A stretch of DNA of 64,000 bases from UBA668 sp039796575 (lineage in GTDB: Bacteria > Actinomycetota > Acidimicrobiia > Acidimicrobiales > Ilumatobacteraceae), in assembly GCA_039796575.1 (NCBI GenBank), contig JBDKJP010000101.1:8384-72383 (forward strand), given 5' to 3'. The notes under the pieces are model-generated. The model was not told the origin of the DNA, searched no databases, and was given only the letters and a program-made list of their open reading frames with translations. Both the position numbers and the translations under genes were made by a program. Below, in pieces: positions 1-6,595 of the stretch. The number at the start of each line of letters is the position of its first letter. Position 1 is the stretch's first letter.

Positions 1-1
1 C

Positions 2-259
2 AAGCCGGCCCCGGCGAAGAAGGCGGCCCCCAAGCCGCCGGCCGCGCCGAAGCCCGCCGCACCGGCCGCCGAGGCTGCTGCTGAGGCTCCGGCCGAGGCC
101 CCTGCGGAGGCCCCGGTCGCCGAGGAGGCGCCGGCCGCCGAGCCGGTCGTCGAGGCGGCTCCGGTCGTCGAGGAGGCCACGCCCGTGGCCGAGGCCCCGG
201 CCGACGAGGCACCTGCGGTCGACGAGTCGGCAACTGCCGACGAGCCCAGCGCCGACTGA
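2..259 (+). CDS. C-terminal fragment of an Ala/Pro/Glu-rich protein (5' end outside window)
   Basis: An open frame enters from the left edge and stops at a TGA at 257-259. The 85 visible residues are low complexity: a Lys/Pro/Ala part (KKAAPKPPAAPKPAAP) is followed by an acidic Ala/Glu/Val part with repeated EAP and EE steps. No fold or motif is recognisable. Such tails are found at the C-termini of several actinobacterial ribosomal and nucleic-acid-associated proteins, but nothing here says which protein this is. The reading is supported by the strong compositional bias in one frame and by the clean gap before the next gene. Confidence 0.7.
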   Translation, partial: KPAPAKKAAPKPPAAPKPAAPAAEAAAEAPAEAPAEAPVAEEAPAAEPVVEAAPVVEEATPVAEAPADEAPAVDESATADEPSAD

Positions 260-296
260 CGCCCCTCACGGTTCTTCCGGCGCCCCGGCGCGCCAC

Positions 297-302
297 TACC
301 GT
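297..302 (+). promoter_or_regulatory. Candidate leaderless -10 element (TACCGT)
   Basis: TACCGT lies 7 bases before the ATG at 310, with no ribosome binding site between. This is the spacing expected if transcription starts at the start codon itself. No -35 was identified. Confidence 0.45.
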
Positions 303-309
303 CGGCACC

Positions 310-1095
310 ATGTCCGACATCGTGAAGTACGAGACCCAGGGCCGCATCGCGGTCATCACGCTCAACCGCCCCGAGGCGCGCAACGCCGTCAACGGTGACG
401 TCGCCAGCGCCATGGAGGCGGCGATCGACCAGATGGAAGCCGACCCCGACATCTGGGTGGGCATCATCACCGCGAACACCGAGGGCCAGGAGAAGCCCGT
501 GTTCTGCGCGGGTGCCGACCTGAAGGCCATCAACTCCGGACAGGCCGGCGGCCTGAGCACCAAGAAGGGCGGCTTCGCCGGGTTCGTGTACCGCGACCGC
601 AAGAAGCCGGTCATCGTGGCCGTCGACGGTCTGGCCACCGCGGGTGGGTGCGAGATCGTGCTCGCCGCCGACCTGGTGGTGTGCACCACCCGTTCGTCCT
701 TCGGCCTCGCCGAGGTGAAGCGCAACCTCATCGCCGGTGCCGGCGGTCTGTTCCGCCTCCCCCGTGCCATCGGCCAGGCAGCGGCCATGGAGGCCATTCT
801 CACGGGCGATCCCATCCCCGGTGAGCGTGCGTACCACCTCGGCCTCGTGAGCCGCCTGGTGGAGCCCGGCAAGGCCCTCGAGGAGGCCCTCGAGTTGGCC
901 GGCAAGATCTGCACGAGCGCCCCGCTCGCCGTGTGGGCGAGCCGCAAGGTGGTGCTCGCCGCGGCCTACGCCGACGACGCGACGCTGATCGACATGACCA
1001 ACGCCGAGTTCGCCGGCATCATGGCCAGCGAGGACACCAAGGAAGGCCTGACCGCCTTCATCGAGAAGCGCCCGCCGAACTGGCAGGGCAAGTAG
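310..1095 (+). CDS. Enoyl-CoA hydratase/isomerase (crotonase family)
   Basis: The 261-residue product has the crotonase layout. An early VITLNRPEARNAVN strand-turn is followed by the first oxyanion-hole segment FCAGADLKAI near residue 70. The second, GLATAGGCEIVLAADL, is near residue 110. An acidic residue sits in the FGLAEVK segment and another in AAMEAILTG, at the positions of the two catalytic glutamates of hydratases. Length is normal for the family. The likely reaction is hydration of 2-enoyl-CoA in fatty-acid or amino-acid breakdown, in the cytoplasm; the exact acyl substrate cannot be told. The stop codon abuts that of the opposing GNAT gene with no space. Confidence 0.9.
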   Translation: MSDIVKYETQGRIAVITLNRPEARNAVNGDVASAMEAAIDQMEADPDIWVGIITANTEGQEKPVFCAGADLKAINSGQAGGLSTKKGGFAGFVYRDRKKPVIVAVDGLATAGGCEIVLAADLVVCTTRSSFGLAEVKRNLIAGAGGLFRLPRAIGQAAAMEAILTGDPIPGERAYHLGLVSRLVEPGKALEEALELAGKICTSAPLAVWASRKVVLAAAYADDATLIDMTNAEFAGIMASEDTKEGLTAFIEKRPPNWQGK

Positions 1096-1521
1096 TCACA
1101 GCTCGACGCTGACGACGATCTTGCGGGCCTTGATGCCGGCCCGCTCGTAGAGGTTCTTCGTCTCGCGGTCGCCGGGGAGTGCCGTGCCTTCCAGCACGGT
1201 GCACCCGGCGACCCGGGCGGCATCGAGTGCCGCGGCCAGCAGTGCGTCGCCCAGCCCCAGCTCGCGGGCTTCGGGGTGCACGAACACCTGGCGCACCCGA
1301 GCGATGTGCCCCTCGTGGACGAGCTCGAGGTAGCCGAGCACGACGTCGTCGAGGGTGCCGACCCAGGCGCGCCCGATGGCGGCCGACCAGTCGGCCGGCG
1401 GTTCCTCGGCCAGGTGCGCGGCACCGCCGCGCTGGTGCTCCAGCGCGGCGCGTGCCTCGGTCTCGAGCGCCGTGACCTCGGCGATGTCGGCGTCGGTCAG
1501 GGGGCGGACGGCGTCGTGCAC
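1096..1521 (-). CDS. GNAT family N-acetyltransferase
   Basis: The product is 141 residues, starting at GTG 1521, 13 bases after the stop of the upstream acidic protein and behind a G-rich stretch. It shows the GNAT core: a VLGYLELV strand, then VRQVFVHPEARELGLG-type motif A carrying the acetyl-CoA pyrophosphate-binding RxxGxG pattern. It ends with a TKNLYERAGI segment, which is the usual family C-terminus. The length is that of a single GNAT domain. The acceptor substrate is unknown. It is probably cotranscribed with the DUF4193-like gene on the same strand. Confidence 0.8.
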   Translation of the reverse strand: MHDAVRPLTDADIAEVTALETEARAALEHQRGGAAHLAEEPPADWSAAIGRAWVGTLDDVVLGYLELVHEGHIARVRQVFVHPEARELGLGDALLAAALDAARVAGCTVLEGTALPGDRETKNLYERAGIKARKIVVSVEL

Positions 1522-1534
1522 CCCTCGACCCCCG

Positions 1535-2023
1535 TCACTTGAACAGTGGGCACTCGTCGTCGCCCACCGGGCAGCCCGGTGCGCTCTGACGGACGAGCAG
1601 GAAGCAGCTCGGGCAGAGCTGTTCGTCGGCCCGCTTGGGTTGCAGCCGGTCGGCGGCGTCGCCCTTCTCCTCGGGCTCTTCCTCTTCGTTCTCGTCCTCG
1701 TCCTGTTCCGCGACGAGGCGGTCCTTGAGGATGGTGTCGAGGTCGGCTTCGACGTCGTCGGGGGCGAGCATGTCGTCGTCCTCGTCCTCGTCCTCGGACG
1801 TGACGGATCGACGGACCGGGCCGCTGGTGTCGTCCTCTTCTTCTTCCTCGTCGGCGACCAGCAGGTCGTCGTCATCGCCGAACTCGCCGTCCTCTTCGAG
1901 GTCGTCGGCGAGCTCGTCCTCGTCGAGGTCGGGATCGATCTCCGGGTCGAGGTCGCCCTCGTCCTCGGTCTCCCCCTCGAACTCCTCGTCGGGTTCTTCC
2001 ATGTCGATGTCGTCGTCAGCCAT
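1535..2023 (-). CDS. DUF4193-like acidic protein with C-terminal zinc-ribbon
   Basis: The 162-residue protein is extremely acidic over its first 115 residues, with long Asp/Glu runs. It ends in a small cysteine cluster: CPSCFLLVRQSAPGC and then a further Cys in DDECPLFK. The ADEQLCPSCFLLV segment resembles the C-terminus of the actinobacterial DUF4193 family (DEFTCSSCFLV). ATG 2023 is preferred over a start seven codons upstream because AAGGAA sits five bases before it. Function of the family is unknown. The acidic region is longer than in the mycobacterial members known to me. The cysteines suggest a metal site. Confidence 0.75.
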   Translation of the reverse strand: MADDDIDMEEPDEEFEGETEDEGDLDPEIDPDLDEDELADDLEEDGEFGDDDDLLVADEEEEEDDTSGPVRRSVTSEDEDEDDDMLAPDDVEADLDTILKDRLVAEQDEDENEEEEPEEKGDAADRLQPKRADEQLCPSCFLLVRQSAPGCPVGDDECPLFK

Positions 2024-2060
2024 TCGCGTTCCTTGTCCCTGCAACCCAGTGAGGCCCGGG

Positions 2061-2066
2061 ATACTA
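2061..2066 (-). promoter_or_regulatory. Candidate -10 element (TAGTAT) for the DUF4193-like gene
   Basis: Read on the minus strand, TAGTAT lies about 37 bases before ATG 2023. This leaves a leader that contains the AAGGAA ribosome binding site. It is one of the few promoters here with a leader. Confidence 0.4.
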
Positions 2067-2110
2067 GGCCGGAGGTCCCGTATGGTCGCACATCGGGAAT
2101 GTGACAGCCG

Positions 2111-3709
2111 TCACTGACTGCGTCGCGCCTCCGCCCGACGCTCCGATTCGAGCCGTTCCAGCTCCGGGGCCTCGGTGGTGAGGTGGGTCATGGCCGCCGC
2201 GACGGCCGTGTGACCGGCCTGTTCGGCGATGAGGCGGTGCATCTCGAGCACCACGCGGCGGTACGACGGGTGGCCCTGCGGCGACGACCGCAGTTCGAGC
2301 ATGTGCATGGCCTCGCGGGCGTTGAACTGCATCGAGTAGCGCAGCCGGTAGGCCATCGAGACGGCGTACTGGGCCTGCTGCGGGAACTCGTCCTTGAGTG
2401 CGTCGAACAGCGAGGCCGAGCGGGCCATGGCGTCGTCGAACACGTCGGCGACGCCCGCCTCGTCGACCAGTTCGGGGCGCGTGTACCCGTGGTTGGGCGT
2501 GAGCGACTGCCAGTCGATGGTGAGCATGCGGTGCCGCTGGAGGTCGCGGAAGGCGCCGTAGTCGGACAGCACGTCGAAGCGGTAGTCGACCCGCTCGAAC
2601 GCTCGGCCGGGGCGGTGTCGGCGGTTCTCGCGGTCGCCGACGTAGGCCTTGATGAGCGCCAGCCGCTCGGTGGGGCCGAGGGTGCGCACGCGCTCGGCCA
2701 GCTGGTGCTCGGGCAGGTGCGCGAGCGGGTAGCAGATGGCCGTGAGGAGCTTGTTCTCGGCGTCGGCGTCGTAGTCGACGAGCGACACCTCGGGAGCGGC
2801 CTCGACGGGTGTGTCGCCGAACAGCGACTGCACCAGCTCGGAGGTGTGCTCGCGGGTGTTGCTGAGATAGTTCGACCAACGGCCACCGCGCTCGGCGATG
2901 TCGACGCGGCGCAGGAAGCTGGGGATGACCTTACGCAGCTCCTGCAGCATCAACTCGGCGTACTGGCGGGCCTCGGGCAGCGGATGGGCCCGCATGCGCA
3001 CCAGCAGCGCCTCGAACGCCTGGCCGGAGCCGTAGATGCCGACGTTGGAGAGCGCTGCGGCCGGCAGCACACCACGCACGGCGTCGAGCGCCTTGGCGCG
3101 GGTGGCCATGCGGTACACGAAGTCGCTGTCGCCGTCGTGGCGCGGCACGGTGTCGCGCACGTGGTCGGTGACCCGGTTGAGCAGCAGCGTGTAGCTGTCG
3201 AACATGCGGTCCATGTCGCCGACGTAGCGGGTGCCGAACCGGCTGGAGAGCAGTGCCGGGTCGCGGTAGAACCGGTACCGCCCGCCGAGCCGGGCGTCGT
3301 AGGCGATGTAGCGCGTGCTCTGCTCGAGGTAGCTCATCAGGCGGCCCCACTCGAGCACCTTGGTGAGGATGTTCGAGGCCTGCTCGCACGCGAGGTGCAC
3401 GCCGCCGAGCTGCGCCACCGAGTCGTCGCCGTACTCGAAGAACACCTTCTCGTACAGCTCCTCGGCCCGTTCGAGGCCGATCGTGGCGTCGACCGAGGCG
3501 TCGCCCGCGATGTCGAGGTCGCCCACGAACTCGTCGAGGAACAGCCGTCGCAGGCTCTTCGGGCTGCGGCTGTAGCGCGCGAACAACGCGCCCTTGACCA
3601 CTTCGGGCAGGTTCACCAACGCGAACACCGGACCGTCGAGGTTGGTGAAATACCTGCGGAGGATGTCTTCCTCGTCGGGCGTGAATTCCTCAGGGACGTA
3701 CACCGTCAC
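2111..3709 (-). CDS. Tandem ThyX-like protein (FAD-dependent thymidylate synthase family)
   Basis: The 532-residue product consists of two ThyX-related halves. The C-terminal half has the signature RHR at 392-394 followed by seven residues and Ser402. It also has the FNAREAMHMLELR segment matching the distal nucleotide/FAD-binding region of ThyX. The N-terminal half keeps only an eroded version: the RHR position reads EWGRLMSYLEQSTRY (about 120-134), and the distal segment reads GSGQAFEALLVRMR. Known ThyX proteins are about 220-250 residues, so this is a duplication with one degenerate copy. Proteins of this architecture are annotated as ThyX-like. Whether it makes dTMP is not clear, because the second half could act with the first as a pseudo-dimer. 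A GTG start lies 8 bases after TAGGAT. Confidence 0.8.
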   Translation of the reverse strand: MTVYVPEEFTPDEEDILRRYFTNLDGPVFALVNLPEVVKGALFARYSRSPKSLRRLFLDEFVGDLDIAGDASVDATIGLERAEELYEKVFFEYGDDSVAQLGGVHLACEQASNILTKVLEWGRLMSYLEQSTRYIAYDARLGGRYRFYRDPALLSSRFGTRYVGDMDRMFDSYTLLLNRVTDHVRDTVPRHDGDSDFVYRMATRAKALDAVRGVLPAAALSNVGIYGSGQAFEALLVRMRAHPLPEARQYAELMLQELRKVIPSFLRRVDIAERGGRWSNYLSNTREHTSELVQSLFGDTPVEAAPEVSLVDYDADAENKLLTAICYPLAHLPEHQLAERVRTLGPTERLALIKAYVGDRENRRHRPGRAFERVDYRFDVLSDYGAFRDLQRHRMLTIDWQSLTPNHGYTRPELVDEAGVADVFDDAMARSASLFDALKDEFPQQAQYAVSMAYRLRYSMQFNAREAMHMLELRSSPQGHPSYRRVVLEMHRLIAEQAGHTAVAAAMTHLTTEAPELERLESERRAEARRSQ

Positions 3710-3717
3710 AGTCGGTC

Positions 3718-3723
3718 ATCCTA
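3718..3723 (-). promoter_or_regulatory. Candidate leaderless -10 element (TAGGAT)
   Basis: TAGGAT on the minus strand lies 8 bases before GTG 3709 of the ThyX-like gene. No ribosome binding site is visible. Confidence 0.4.
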
Positions 3724-3756
3724 CGGGTGGCGTCACGGGCCGTGAGGGATGCCGGG

Positions 3757-4953
3757 TCAGTGAACCACCACGTCACGGGGCCTCTGGTCGAACTCGTCGC
3801 GCATCTGCTGGCGCAGCGCCTCCGAGGTCCAGAGGTCGACGACGGTCATGGCCATGGCCTTCGCGCCGTCGACGACGGCCTGATCGCCGGCGGGGCTGCC
3901 CGCGTACTCGGCGAAGTCGACGGTGTGGATGGGCACCCCGTCGGGGGCGACCTTGATCATCGGGTGGATCGACGGCACGAGGTAGCTGATGTTGCCCATG
4001 TCGGTGCTGCCGACCACCTTGCGGCCGATGGCGGCGGGGTCGGCGACGGTGCGGCCGATGCGGGCGGCGTTGCGCACGTACGAGCCGACCATGGCCTGGT
4101 TGTCGACCATCTCGGCGTAGGTCTCCCCCACCCATGCGTGGTCCATGGTGCAGCCGCACGCCGTGGCGGCGGCCTCGAGCGTGGTGAACACGCGCTCCTT
4201 CAGCGGCTGCAGCGACGCGATGGTGCCGGACCGGATGTACCAGTCCATCGCGGCGTGCGCGGGCACGATGTTCGGCTTGTCGCCGCCCTTGGTGAAGATG
4301 CCGTGGATGCGTTCGTCGGGGCGGATGTGCTGGCGCATCGCCGCCACGTTCATGTACCCGAGCACGGCGGCGTCGAGGGCGTTGCGACCCTCCCACGGGG
4401 CGGCGGCGGCGTGCGCGGCCTTGCCGTGGTAGTCGACCTCGAGCTCCTGGATGGCGATGCAGTCCATGCGGATCAGGTCGGCGTCGGCGGGGTGCACCAT
4501 CATCGCCGCGTCGATGCCCTCGAACGCGCCGGCGCGGGCCATCTTCACCTTGCCGCCGCCACCTTCCTCGGCCGGTGTGCCCATGATGCGGATGCGGCCG
4601 CCCGCCAGTTCGGCCACGGCCGCGGCGGCGAGGCCGGCGCCGAGGCCGGCGGTGGCGATGACGTTGTGGCCGCAGGCGTGGCCGACGCCGGGCAGCGCGT
4701 CGTACTCGCAGAGCACGGCGATCGTGGGGCCGGTGCTGCCCGCCACCGCGTCGAACGCGGTACCGATGTCGTACGCGCCGCGCACCGGGGCGATGCCCTG
4801 CTCCTCGAGCAGGTCGGTGAGCAGCTGATGCGCGTAGTGCTCCTCGTAGTTCAGCTCGGGGTGCGCATGGATGGCGCGGCTGGCGTGCACCAACCGTGGT
4901 GCGAGCGCGTCCACCCGGTCGCACACGGCCTGCTTCAGTGCTTCGACGTCCAT
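3757..4953 (-). CDS. M20 family amidohydrolase/peptidase
   Basis: The product is 398 residues. The N-terminal part carries the M20D-type metal site: LCEYDALPGVGHACGHN (about 85-101), then TPAEEGGGG with the catalytic Glu. A later HPADADL segment and HGKAAHAAAAPWEG mark the dimerisation (lid) domain. The pattern is closest to p-aminobenzoyl-glutamate hydrolase (AbgB) and related aminoacylases. It likely cleaves an amide bond of an N-acyl amino acid or small peptide in the cytosol; the substrate is unknown. The start ATG 4953 follows AAGGGA. It lies 14 bases behind the dehydrogenase gene, so the two are probably cotranscribed. Confidence 0.85.
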   Translation of the reverse strand: MDVEALKQAVCDRVDALAPRLVHASRAIHAHPELNYEEHYAHQLLTDLLEEQGIAPVRGAYDIGTAFDAVAGSTGPTIAVLCEYDALPGVGHACGHNVIATAGLGAGLAAAAVAELAGGRIRIMGTPAEEGGGGKVKMARAGAFEGIDAAMMVHPADADLIRMDCIAIQELEVDYHGKAAHAAAAPWEGRNALDAAVLGYMNVAAMRQHIRPDERIHGIFTKGGDKPNIVPAHAAMDWYIRSGTIASLQPLKERVFTTLEAAATACGCTMDHAWVGETYAEMVDNQAMVGSYVRNAARIGRTVADPAAIGRKVVGSTDMGNISYLVPSIHPMIKVAPDGVPIHTVDFAEYAGSPAGDQAVVDGAKAMAMTVVDLWTSEALRQQMRDEFDQRPRDVVVH

Positions 4954-4967
4954 TCGGGGTCCCTTCG

Positions 4968-5960
4968 TCAGTGTTCGTCGTGCAGGAGCACGATCTTGCC
5001 CAGTTGCTCGCCCTGTTCGAGGCGGGCGAGTGCGTCCACGTACTCCTCGAGGCGGTAGGTGCGGTCGACGTGCACGTCGACGCCCTGTGCGACGAGCTCG
5101 GTGACCTCGTCGAACTCCGAGTAGCTGCCCATCGTGCTGCCGATGATCTCGTACTGCTTGAAGAACAGCCGGGGCAGGTTGAGCTCCACCTTCGGACCGG
5201 ACGTGCCGCCACACACCACCAGCCGGCCGCCGGGGTTGAGCGAGCGCACCGACTGCTCCCAGGTGGCGGGGCCGACGCTCTCGATGACGACGTCGGCCTC
5301 CACCGGCCAGCGGTCGAGCGCACTGTCGTGCACCTCGTGCGCGCCCATCGCGAGCGCCTCGGCGCGCTTGGCGGCGCTGCGACTGGTGGCGACCACACGG
5401 CAGCCCATCCGCAGCGCCAGCGCGAGTGCCGCGCACGACACGCCGGAGCCGATGCCGACCACGAGCACGGTCTCCCCTGCCTGCACGCGGGCACGGCGCA
5501 GCATGCGATAGGCGGTGAGGTACGCGAGCGGGTAGGCGGCGCACTCCTCCCACGACCGACCCGCGGGTCGGGGGCGCACGTTGCGGGCGGGCGCGGTGGC
5601 GTAGGTGCAGTGGCCGCCCCAGCAGTGCTCGCCGTAGATCTGGAAGCCGGGGCCCATCGGGCTGTTGTTGCCCCAGCGGACGATGTCCTCGACCGGCGAC
5701 ACGCCGGGGTTCACCACGACTTCGTCGCCGACCGCGACGGTGGTGACCGCGGACCCGACCTCGTGCACCACGCCGGCGACGTCGCAGCCGGGCACGTGCG
5801 GGAGCGGTGGCTTCGGCAGGCCACGAGTGACCCACAGGTCCATGTGGTTGAGCGCACTGGCGACCACGCGGATGCGCACCTCGTCGGCGGCCAGCTCGGG
5901 CGGGTCGACGTGACCCATCCGGTAGCTCCCGGGCGACTCGTCGAGGATCCACGCCTGCAT
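4968..5960 (-). CDS. Zinc-type alcohol dehydrogenase-like oxidoreductase (MDR family)
   Basis: The 330-residue product is a medium-chain dehydrogenase/reductase. The N-terminal GroES-like domain has HVPGCDVAGVVHEVG and VGDEVVVNPG. The cofactor domain has VLVVGIGSGVSCAALALA near residue 165, a glycine-rich NAD(P)-binding turn. A second polar stretch, YGEHCWGGHCTYA, contains the residues around the substrate site. The GHE catalytic-zinc motif of classical alcohol dehydrogenases is replaced by GCD, so it could be a quinone-oxidoreductase-like member. Upstream TAGGGT gives a leaderless start at ATG 5960. It heads a two-gene unit with the M20 hydrolase. Confidence 0.85.
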   Translation of the reverse strand: MQAWILDESPGSYRMGHVDPPELAADEVRIRVVASALNHMDLWVTRGLPKPPLPHVPGCDVAGVVHEVGSAVTTVAVGDEVVVNPGVSPVEDIVRWGNNSPMGPGFQIYGEHCWGGHCTYATAPARNVRPRPAGRSWEECAAYPLAYLTAYRMLRRARVQAGETVLVVGIGSGVSCAALALALRMGCRVVATSRSAAKRAEALAMGAHEVHDSALDRWPVEADVVIESVGPATWEQSVRSLNPGGRLVVCGGTSGPKVELNLPRLFFKQYEIIGSTMGSYSEFDEVTELVAQGVDVHVDRTYRLEEYVDALARLEQGEQLGKIVLLHDEH

Positions 5961-5967
5961 GTCGTGG

Positions 5968-5973
5968 ACCCTA
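5968..5973 (-). promoter_or_regulatory. Candidate leaderless -10 element (TAGGGT)
   Basis: TAGGGT (minus strand) is exactly 7 bases before ATG 5960 of the dehydrogenase gene, with no ribosome binding site. Confidence 0.5.
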
Positions 5974-5980
5974 GTGCGAC

Positions 5981-6595
5981 CTATGCGTAGAGCGTGAGGG
6001 CGTCGGGGAGGACGGTGACGGTGAGGTCGCGAACGTCGCCGCAGCGGACGCCGTCGATCCACAACGGCATCGGTCGGTCGAACCGGTGGTGCCACTCCCC
6101 CGTGCTGCGCATCTCGAGCTGCGGGTGCGGCAAGTGGGTGCCGGAGCGGGCGCGCGACCGTGCCTGGTGTCGGGCCCGGAGCGGCATGGCGGGGTCGACG
6201 CGCAGCACGTCGACACGACCGTCGTTGGGGTGCGACCGCGGGGCCACGTCGTACGCGCCGAGGTACTGCGCGTTCATGGCGAGCACCACCTCGCCACGCC
6301 ACCACGATCGCCGCACCACGACGTGTGCGAGCGCGAGGTGCTCGCGGTCGTCGGCCCGCACCTGCAGCAGGTCGACCGGCGCCTTCACGAGCGTGCCGTC
6401 GAACCGGCCGGGTGTGCCGCCGCCGAGCGTGCGCGCCATGTCGCCGCGCTGTACACCGATCGGCCCCAGGGGTCGACCCGCCTCGCGTTGCAGTTCGAGC
6501 GAACGGGATGCCCCACGGTCGGAGTCGGGCGACTCCAACCCATCGGCGGGCACCTCGGCCGGCTCGCCCCAGGGCTCACCCTTGCGGATCGTCAC
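5981..6595 (-). CDS. Lipid-kinase-like protein lacking the catalytic N-terminal domain
   Basis: The product is 204 residues from GTG 6595, overlapping the 3' end of helY by 20 bases. The middle has a VLAMNAQYLGAYDVAP segment and then HPNDGRVDVLRV. These are features of the C-terminal half of diacylglycerol/sphingosine-type lipid kinases. The end (PLWIDGVRCGDV) resembles the 'DGE' strand of those kinases. The N-terminal nucleotide-binding domain with the GGDGT motif is missing, and total length is about two thirds of a normal YegS-like kinase. Similar short proteins next to helY occur in other actinobacteria, as far as I recall. Catalysis by itself is unlikely; a lipid-binding or partner role is inference. 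Confidence 0.6.
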   Translation of the reverse strand: MTIRKGEPWGEPAEVPADGLESPDSDRGASRSLELQREAGRPLGPIGVQRGDMARTLGGGTPGRFDGTLVKAPVDLLQVRADDREHLALAHVVVRRSWWRGEVVLAMNAQYLGAYDVAPRSHPNDGRVDVLRVDPAMPLRARHQARSRARSGTHLPHPQLEMRSTGEWHHRFDRPMPLWIDGVRCGDVRDLTVTVLPDALTLYA

